Source: Spirochaetes bacterium ADurb.Bin110 (lineage in GTDB: Bacteria; Spirochaetota; Spirochaetia; Treponematales; Rectinemataceae). Taken from it: DNA of 7,619 bases. Numbering within the stretch: the first letter of the stretch is position 1; the number at the start of each line of letters is the position of its first letter. Made by a program: the position numbers and the translations under genes. The stretch lies in the NCBI GenBank assembly GCA_002070755.1, contig MWDY01000197.1, positions 1-7,619 of the forward strand, in the 5' to 3' direction. The notes under the pieces were generated by a model. It was not told where the DNA came from and searched no databases. It saw nothing but the letters and a program-made list of their open reading frames with translations. Positions 1-7,619 of this stretch are shown here, piece by piece.

Positions 1-123
1 AATCGCATTGAATGTAAAGGGTCCTACATAATTCATGCCCACTCGTTGGGCAACAAATGCAAAACCCCAGATAATTGCCGTCAGCAAAAGCAATAAATCC
101 GATCGAATTGCGGTCTTGTTCAT
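1..123 (-). CDS. EamA/DMT-superfamily transporter, N-terminal fragment
   Basis: The first 41 codons of a gene that continues past the left edge. It starts at an ATG (121-123) and translates to MNKTAIRSDLLLLLTAIIWG, then FAFVAQRVGMNYVGPFTFNA. A short polar N-terminus is followed by a hydrophobic first membrane helix (about residues 9-27) with the AxIWGxxFVAQ pattern, then the VGPFTFNAI segment. This is typical of the opening of EamA-domain (drug/metabolite transporter, RhaT-like) proteins, which usually have ten membrane helices and about 300 residues. AGAGGA at 134-139 sits 10 bases upstream of the ATG as a ribosome binding site. The gene follows the GH63-like gene by 41 bases with no visible terminator between them, so it may be the distal gene of the same transcript. 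Its substrate cannot be told from this fragment. The family call is fairly secure; a role in sugar metabolism is not shown. Confidence 0.8.
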   Translation of the reverse strand, partial: MNKTAIRSDLLLLLTAIIWGFAFVAQRVGMNYVGPFTFNAI

Positions 124-164
124 GGTATTAGATTCCTCTATGTAGGGCTTGATCGACTCTAGTG

Positions 165-1850
165 CTAATTCTCTTTGCTCTTTGATATACTCTCTTTGAG
201 AAAAAGAAGAAAGACCGCAGATGTCCAAGAGAAAGCAGGATCGTCCAATCCCTTACCTTCGATAGGGTCGAAATTTTCCGCCATTCCTTCCTCTGAACAT
301 AGATCGACAAACCTTTGCGCGATTCTGTTCGCTAGGCTCATTTCTCCAAGATGCCTTAGCGCATCGAATACAAGATAATTGACTGGCGCCCATACCGGAC
401 CTCTCCAGTATCCCTGCGGCTCTATAAAAGGAGAATCCAATGCTTCGCTAGCCAAACCAAAACGTGTCAAGAATCTATTCTCATCGGAAATATCTAAAAT
501 GAGCTTCTTGATTACCTTTTCTGGCAAGCGCGTGTACGCAACTATAGGCATGCGAAGAAGAAAAGAGCCTCTATGTTCTATTTTTTCTCCTTCTAATCCT
601 CTTCGTGCAAAGAATCCACTATCATCACAAAGGCGATCCAGCATAGAATTAGCAAGCGATTCTGCCAGAAATGTCCAATTCTCTGCCTCATCGATACCAT
701 GCCCCAGAAGACGCGAAATCTCAGCAAGACAGTCGCACTGTTTAGAAAGGTATGCATATAGGTCAGGAGATTCGACAGGTCCTCCCTCCATAAACAGCGT
801 CGCATTATCCCAGCCTGAATCATTGCCATGCCGGTAGATAATGGCCCCAGAAGGCAACCTTCGATATTTTAGCCAGAAATTTGTCGAGTCAGAAATAGAC
901 TTATAAAGATATTCGATCCTTTCAATCGAGGACTGAAGTATTGTTGAATTTCTCTTTATCATTTCCAGCAGAGCCCATCCATGAATGGGAGGCTTGCAAA
1001 AGCTGAATAATGAGAATTGATCGTTGATAAAATCAGGATAGACTCCTGCTTCATGTTGGTTATCTGCGAAAACCAATAATTGGTCTAAGGCAAAGTTTGG
1101 CATGTTTTCAACCATGGCAAGTGCGCAAAAGCAATTATCCCAACTCCAAATATTCGTCATCCAATTCTTCGAGCTATATACAGAGGTGCGCGTGAGCTTT
1201 CCCTCAGGCCGAACAAAAGCAGACCAAAGAATATACGATGCCAAATCCTTAGCTTCGCTATATCGAGTTTCTAGCTCTGTCCCAGTGTAATTCTGATTCC
1301 ATCTGGAAAATCCAATAAACTGCGTTTTCTTAGCGTCCGATTCCTGAGGAATTAAGGCATATTCTCGAATTGTGGCATATCCTTCGAAGATATCTATCCG
1401 GATATATTCATTTCCAACCCTCCCCCATGGAGCATCGACAGCATGAACTGCATATCTCAAATCGAGTTCGTAGACATGATCTTTTGCGCAACTTTGGATT
1501 ATGAATACTCCTCTGGCCATCTCTTGAATGAAATCATAACGTGATTTATGCATGTCCAGCCTTAGACCTATGCCACAACATTCAATACTGATGGTATCAG
1601 AAGACATGAATTTCAGAATAACATAGCGATCTGGCGATTTTCCGGCGCAAATTTGGCATTCATTCTCATTAGCCTGGATCTGTTGCTCGAGCTCTTCTTT
1701 GCTCGAGATAAGCTTCAATGAGAACAGTTCACTCGGAATTTCATCTCCCCCTCCGATATCCTTCAAATATGCAAGGCCATCTTTTCCTATTGTTACAGAG
1801 AAACGCGCTCCAAAAGCGGACCAAGGTATCTTTGAAATATCCAGATTCAT
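165..1850 (-). CDS. GH63/trehalase-like (MGH1-type) glycosidase
   Basis: A 561-residue protein resembling the GH63/GH37-like six-hairpin glycosidases often annotated as trehalase-family, mannosylglycerate-hydrolase-like or glycogen-debranching proteins. Family members are inverting enzymes that act on alpha-glucosidic or related links. Residues 1 to about 190 look like a beta-rich N-terminal domain; from about 200 to the end is a helical (alpha/alpha)6 barrel. Barrel landmarks are W235-S-W-D238-N, N343-D-S-G-W-D348-N (D348 is the likely general acid), Y481-W-R-G-P-V-W-A-P-V-N-Y, and A524-E525-N-F (E525 is the likely general base). These assignments are by analogy with GH63 YgjK and Thermus MGH, from motif position only. 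There is no signal peptide, so the enzyme should act in the cytoplasm on imported sugar. The ATG lies 3 bases after the beta-galactosidase stop; GGAG at 1862-1865 is 11 bases away, rather far, which fits translational coupling. It has 12 cysteines, including C65-Q-I-C68 and C91-C92. The exact substrate is unknown: alpha-glucoside is most likely, alpha-mannoside or trehalose-type is possible. Confidence 0.82.
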   Translation of the reverse strand: MNLDISKIPWSAFGARFSVTIGKDGLAYLKDIGGGDEIPSELFSLKLISSKEELEQQIQANENECQICAGKSPDRYVILKFMSSDTISIECCGIGLRLDMHKSRYDFIQEMARGVFIIQSCAKDHVYELDLRYAVHAVDAPWGRVGNEYIRIDIFEGYATIREYALIPQESDAKKTQFIGFSRWNQNYTGTELETRYSEAKDLASYILWSAFVRPEGKLTRTSVYSSKNWMTNIWSWDNCFCALAMVENMPNFALDQLLVFADNQHEAGVYPDFINDQFSLFSFCKPPIHGWALLEMIKRNSTILQSSIERIEYLYKSISDSTNFWLKYRRLPSGAIIYRHGNDSGWDNATLFMEGGPVESPDLYAYLSKQCDCLAEISRLLGHGIDEAENWTFLAESLANSMLDRLCDDSGFFARRGLEGEKIEHRGSFLLRMPIVAYTRLPEKVIKKLILDISDENRFLTRFGLASEALDSPFIEPQGYWRGPVWAPVNYLVFDALRHLGEMSLANRIAQRFVDLCSEEGMAENFDPIEGKGLDDPAFSWTSAVFLLFLKESISKSKEN

Positions 1851-1853
1851 TTT

Positions 1854-5060
<3,207 letters not shown>

Positions 5061-5891
5061 CTATCCTTTCAGAGCTCCACTCATGCCTTCTATTATGTAT
5101 TTCTGTGCAAATGCAAAGGCGATGATAGGCGGTATTATCATAATTGTGGTTATCGCCATAATCGGAATGACTTGCATTTCATGCATGCCCTTGAATGCAG
5201 CAAGACCGAGAGGAAGTGTATATTTGTCTCGTGAGTTCAAGAAGACAAGCGGTCCAAGATAATCATTCCATACAGTCATGATATTGAGCACCGATATCAA
5301 TATCAAAGGTGCCTTCATCATAGGAAGAAATATTCGGAAATATGTTTGAAAATGATTTGCACCATCGATATGCGCCGCATCTTCGAAATCCTTTGGAATT
5401 CCCATTAGGAACTGACGAAGTAGAAAAATATAATAAGCGGAGCCAAAAAAAGCTGGCACTATAAGAGGTTTCAGGGTGTTGATCCACCTTAATAATTTGA
5501 ACTCCATATATAATGGAATAACCGTGACATCCCAAGGAATCATCATAGTACTCAATAAGATCATAAAAAGAATATTTTTCCCTTTGAAATCGAATCGCGC
5601 AAAACCGTAAGCAACGAGAGAAGAGGAAATTAGCTGTCCCAGTGTCGTAAGAACAGTTACGAGAATCGAATTCTTGAGAAATGTAAAGAAAGGCTGTGAA
5701 TTCCATGCATCGACAAAGTTCCTAATCCTGAACTCTGCAGGAAATAATTTAGGCGGATAGGCAAAAGCTTCGGCCTCACTTTTCAATGCTGTAAGAAACA
5801 TCCATATAAAAGGCACGATAAAATATAGGGAAAGCACTATTAACGCTAGATATGCAAATATATTTCCAAGCCTAATTTTTCTTATCTTCAT
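5061..5891 (-). CDS. Carbohydrate ABC transporter permease, MalG type
   Basis: One of two membrane subunits of a CUT1-type sugar importer, 276 residues from the chosen start. Six membrane helices can be read, at about 9-33, 73-97, 105-128, 138-160, 194-216 and 242-265. The cytoplasmic EAA loop that docks the ATPase lies at about 170-190 (E170-D-A-A, then G177 and I187-F-L-P190). The C-terminus IIEGMSGALKG is the usual MalG-family ending (compare VQGLxxGAVKG). The frame is open up to an ATG at 5939, which would add 16 charged residues and overlap permease 1 by 32 bases. I prefer the ATG at 5889-5891: it has AAGGA at 5901-5905 with 9-base spacing, puts the protein at the family's normal length, and leaves a 16-base gap, whereas the 5939 start has no ribosome binding site. 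It should pair with permease 1 and the binding protein. Transported sugar is not evident from the sequence. Confidence 0.95.
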   Translation of the reverse strand: MKIRKIRLGNIFAYLALIVLSLYFIVPFIWMFLTALKSEAEAFAYPPKLFPAEFRIRNFVDAWNSQPFFTFLKNSILVTVLTTLGQLISSSLVAYGFARFDFKGKNILFMILLSTMMIPWDVTVIPLYMEFKLLRWINTLKPLIVPAFFGSAYYIFLLRQFLMGIPKDFEDAAHIDGANHFQTYFRIFLPMMKAPLILISVLNIMTVWNDYLGPLVFLNSRDKYTLPLGLAAFKGMHEMQVIPIMAITTIMIIPPIIAFAFAQKYIIEGMSGALKG

Positions 5892-5900
5892 ATTGCATTT

Positions 5901-5905
5901 TCCTT
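5901..5905 (-). promoter_or_regulatory. Ribosome binding site deciding the permease 2 start
   Basis: Reads AAGGA on the minus strand, 9 bases before the ATG at 5889-5891 and just inside the gap after the permease 1 stop (5908-5910). It supports the internal ATG over the upstream in-frame ATGs at 5937-5939 and 5931-5933, which are not preceded by any purine-rich site. Confidence 0.7.
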
Positions 5906-5907
5906 GT

Positions 5908-6801
5908 TCAGATATTCTTTTTCGAAACTTCATGCTCATAGAAAACCCATAGTGGCGAAGACTTGAAAATAAGAAGCGTGAGCAGCAGTATTATGATAAA
6001 CATGAACCAGGCATTTGCTGCTGCATAGCCGAGCTTGAAATGTATAAAAGCATTCCTATATACATAGAGGCCATAAAAATACGTAGATTTGACAGGGCCA
6101 CCTCTTGTAAGTAAGAGTACTAAGGAAAGCTCTTGCATCGCTCCTATTGTGCTTGTAATGAGATTGAACAGCAATGTAGGCGTGATGAGCGGCAAGGTTA
6201 TCGAAAAAAAAGTCCGAAAAGGCGAAGCGCCCGCAATGATTGCATCTTCGTAGATATCTTTGGGGATGCTCTTTATTGCAGTATAAAAAATAAGCATCAT
6301 CGTTCCGAGACTCCAGAGACTAGCTATTACGATTGCGACTATCGCCCAGGAGGGATCAGAAAGCCAACGTGGCCCAGAAATGCCTAGGAGTGAAAGCACA
6401 TAATTCAGAAGACCATACTCAGGATGAAAGATCCATCCCCACATTATTGCGACAGCAACACTCGAGACGACGGACGGAAGATAGAAAATTGTTCTAAAAA
6501 CACTGATTCCGCGCAAGGGTTTTGAGATGAGTATTGCTAGGACAAGAGCCATAATAATATTCAAAGGAACAAACATAAGCATGAATTTTAGGGTGATGCC
6601 TATGGATTTCCAGAATTGATTGTCTCTTGTGAACATTTCGATGAAATTTTTGCCCCCAACAAAAGTAGGAGTACCTATAACCGGCCAGTCGAACATCGTC
6701 ATAATAGCAGATAGCAAAAGTGGCCCTGCAGTAAAAGCAATGAATCCAAAAATCCATGGAGAAATGAAAAGATAGGGAGCGAATCGATCTCTCTTTTTCA
6801 C
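5908..6801 (-). CDS. Carbohydrate ABC transporter permease, MalF/UgpA type
   Basis: The other membrane subunit of the importer, 297 residues. It opens with the family hallmark of a short charged N-terminus followed by APYLFISPWIFGF, then membrane helices at about 9-34, 67-95, 102-124, 152-174, 208-232 and 262-280. The EAA loop is at about 185-204 (E185-D-A, G191, then I201-T-L-P204), which would contact a cytoplasmic ATPase. L231-T-R-G-G-P-V with the following Y-F-Y-G is the conserved segment before the last helix. The length is normal for the two-permease CUT1 systems, such as sn-glycerol-phosphate or multiple-sugar importers, rather than the longer enterobacterial MalF. The start codon is GTG (6799-6801), supported by TAGGA 8 bases upstream. 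It lies 128 bases after the binding-protein gene and just before permease 2. Function as a sugar importer subunit is secure; the substrate is unknown. Confidence 0.95.
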   Translation of the reverse strand: MKKRDRFAPYLFISPWIFGFIAFTAGPLLLSAIMTMFDWPVIGTPTFVGGKNFIEMFTRDNQFWKSIGITLKFMLMFVPLNIIMALVLAILISKPLRGISVFRTIFYLPSVVSSVAVAIMWGWIFHPEYGLLNYVLSLLGISGPRWLSDPSWAIVAIVIASLWSLGTMMLIFYTAIKSIPKDIYEDAIIAGASPFRTFFSITLPLITPTLLFNLITSTIGAMQELSLVLLLTRGGPVKSTYFYGLYVYRNAFIHFKLGYAAANAWFMFIIILLLTLLIFKSSPLWVFYEHEVSKKNI

Positions 6802-6809
6802 TTTGTTTT

Positions 6810-6814
6810 TCCTA
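6810..6814 (-). promoter_or_regulatory. Ribosome binding site for the GTG-started permease 1
   Basis: Reads TAGGA on the minus strand (within CTTAGGAAAAAC), with 8 bases between it and the GTG at 6799-6801. No in-frame ATG stands near this position, and the next residues (KKRDRFAPYL) form the usual N-terminus, so the GTG is very probably the true start. Confidence 0.65.
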
Positions 6815-6854
6815 AGGCTGAGACTTGAATTAGTTTATTTCATTTCGCTTTTTC

Positions 6855-6876
6855 TCTAGTAAGCATTTATACTAGA
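6855..6876. repeat. Perfect inverted repeat, 7-base arms, in the binding-protein/permease gap
   Basis: TCTAGTA (6855-6861) and TACTAGA (6870-6876) are exact inverted copies separated by 8 bases. The element lies between the terminator-like hairpin and permease 1. It could be a small RNA hairpin or a binding site for a dimeric regulator. On the minus strand it contains TATAAA (6866-6871), which could be a -10 element, but I see no convincing -35 hexamer at 16-18 bases, so I do not call a promoter. Confidence 0.35.
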
Positions 6877-6887
6877 TGCAGTTGGGG

Positions 6888-6918
6888 AAAAAGCGGTTGG
6901 CCAATGCCAGCCGCTTTT
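6888..6918 (-). terminator. Terminator-like hairpin or attenuator after the binding-protein gene
   Basis: Eleven bases after the binding-protein stop codon, the minus-strand transcript can fold AAAAGCGG + C + TGGC, loop ATTG, GCCA + A + CCGCTTTT. This gives an 8-bp and a 4-bp stem separated by one C-A mismatch and closed by a tetraloop, followed by a run of five T (6892-6888) and then CCCC. This is the form of an intrinsic terminator. Lying between the binding protein and its permeases, it probably acts as a partial terminator or 3'-end stabiliser that leaves more binding-protein mRNA than permease mRNA, as in mal-type operons. The role is inferred; the fold is directly visible. Confidence 0.7.
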
Positions 6919-6929
6919 GAGCCCTATGA

Positions 6930-7619
6930 TTATTTCAGCCCTTCAAGTACTTTTGCCGGAGAAGCAAGAATAGAGGGATTGAATATCTGCTGGAGCGATT
7001 GAGAAATCGTGTCTGAAAGTGTTGCCCAGTCCTTTACTTTGTAAGAAGTCGATACATAACCCTCGCTTTGTTCCAGCATTTCATAGAACAAAGCCTTCAT
7101 TGGGTCGGTGGTGAGCTTTTCTTTCTCTACTACGGAGTGAAGGACAGGTAGTTCATGATCCAGTCTCATAATATTCGCTTCGGGAGAAACCCAAAACTTC
7201 ATAAATCGCCATGCTGCATCCTTATTCTTTGATTTGTTGTACATTGCAATGCCTGATACAGAAATGACACTTATCGATTTTTTGCCCTTTTCCGCCGATG
7301 GCATCTTTGCAAGGCCAAAATTTACATTAGCTTCTTTGAGCGAAGGTATAGACCATGATCCGTTTATGAACATAGCAAGCTTTCCAGTTCTCATTTCTCT
7401 TGAACCAGAACCTTCGACAGATATGGCATATCCTTCTTTTATTGCATTTTGCATTTTGGTGAGCAGAGCGACTACTTTGGGATCCTTAAAGCCATTTTTG
7501 AATGACCCTTCAGGCCCAAGATAGCTTACACCAACATTCCATAAATAGTGCTCGAAATCATAAGGATCCGGCTCCTGCTGAAAAGCAAAGCCATAGATCT
7601 TTTGAGATGGATTTGCAAC
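6930..7619 (-). CDS. Family 1 extracellular sugar-binding protein, C-terminal part
   Basis: The last 229 residues of a gene that enters from the right edge. The frame is open without a break from 7619 to the TAA at 6930-6932, so the ATG at 7452-7454 is internal, not a start. Family 1 solute-binding proteins are usually 400-450 residues, so about half, including the lipoprotein signal peptide, lies outside the window. Recognisable features: an aromatic-rich segment near the edge (YDFEHYLWNVG), then G-K-L-A-M-F-I-N-G-S-W, in which the conserved GxxAMxxxGSW motif closes part of the ligand cleft, then NVNFGLAKMP, ISVSGIAMYNKSKNKDAAWR (the usual strand and helix before the A-x-x-F/W-x-x-F-W segment), and the C-terminal helices. 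It should bind the imported glycan outside the membrane and deliver it to the two permeases downstream. Ligand specificity cannot be read from this part. No stop or frameshift is seen. Confidence 0.93.
   Translation of the reverse strand, partial: VANPSQKIYGFAFQQEPDPYDFEHYLWNVGVSYLGPEGSFKNGFKDPKVVALLTKMQNAIKEGYAISVEGSGSREMRTGKLAMFINGSWSIPSLKEANVNFGLAKMPSAEKGKKSISVISVSGIAMYNKSKNKDAAWRFMKFWVSPEANIMRLDHELPVLHSVVEKEKLTTDPMKALFYEMLEQSEGYVSTSYKVKDWATLSDTISQSLQQIFNPSILASPAKVLEGLK

Noticed and set aside
124..164. Terminator or promoter between the GH63-like gene and the DMT transporter
   Set aside because: The 41 bases hold only a ribosome binding site; I see no stem with a T-run and no promoter hexamer pair.
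379..837. 152-codon open frame on the plus strand, opposite the GH63-like gene
   Set aside because: It lies wholly antisense to a clear glycosidase, the translation shows no recognisable fold, and it is rich in Ser, Arg and Pro as expected of a shadow frame.
5263..5706. 147-codon minus-strand open frame inside permease 2
   Set aside because: It is a frame-shifted reading of the permease gene; the true frame gives a complete MalG-type protein, so no frameshift or overlapping gene is needed.
5892..5939. Upstream ATG starts (5939 or 5933) for permease 2
   Set aside because: They would overlap permease 1 by 26-32 bases, lack a ribosome binding site, and add a charged tail unusual for the family; the ATG at 5891 has AAGGA at good spacing.
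6860..6894. Sigma-70 promoter for permease 1 using TATAAA at 6866-6871
   Set aside because: At 16-18 bases upstream there are only T-rich stretches from the terminator stem, with no TTGACA-like hexamer; kept only as a remark on the inverted repeat.
7452..7454. ATG that would make a 174-residue protein from the binding-protein frame
   Set aside because: The frame remains open to the right edge and the upstream residues continue the binding-protein fold, so this methionine is internal.

Overview
This is a bacterial window of moderately low GC (roughly 40% by eye) in which every supported gene lies on the minus strand, packed head to tail like one carbohydrate-uptake operon. In transcription order, right to left, it holds: the C-terminal half of a family 1 extracellular solute-binding protein (cut by the right edge), two MalF/MalG-type sugar ABC permeases, a full-length LacZ-type GH2 beta-galactosidase, a GH63/trehalase-like (alpha/alpha)6-barrel glycosidase, and the first 41 codons of an EamA/DMT-family transporter (cut by the left edge). 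The host is probably an anaerobic or fermentative bacterium. The DMT N-terminus and the operon style remind me of Spirochaetota (Treponema/Spirochaeta relatives), but Firmicutes-like hosts are not excluded. This is an impression, not a placement.

Layout: 7619-6930 binding protein; 6929-6802 a 128-base intergenic gap with a strong terminator-like hairpin and a second inverted repeat; 6801-5908 permease 1 (GTG start); 5891-5061 permease 2; 5057-1854 beta-galactosidase; 1850-165 GH63-like glycosidase; 123-1 DMT transporter. From permease 1 to the GH63-like gene the gaps are only 3 to 16 bases, so translation is probably coupled. No ATPase subunit is present in the window. As in many such operons, a shared MsmX/UgpC-type ATPase encoded elsewhere may energise the transporter.

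How it works together (inference): the binding protein captures an oligosaccharide or glycoside outside the cell and the two permeases import it intact. Two cytoplasmic exo-glycosidases without signal peptides, one cutting beta-galactosyl ends and one probably cutting alpha-glucosyl-type ends, then dismantle it. The pairing suggests a mixed-linkage heteroglycoside rather than plain lactose. The binding-protein/permease gap carries a hairpin that would let the binding protein be made in excess over the membrane subunits.

I found no RNA genes, CRISPR array, insertion sequence, phage gene or attachment site. The window looks like an ordinary catabolic operon. Its most interesting aspect is the unusual enzyme pairing and the unknown substrate.
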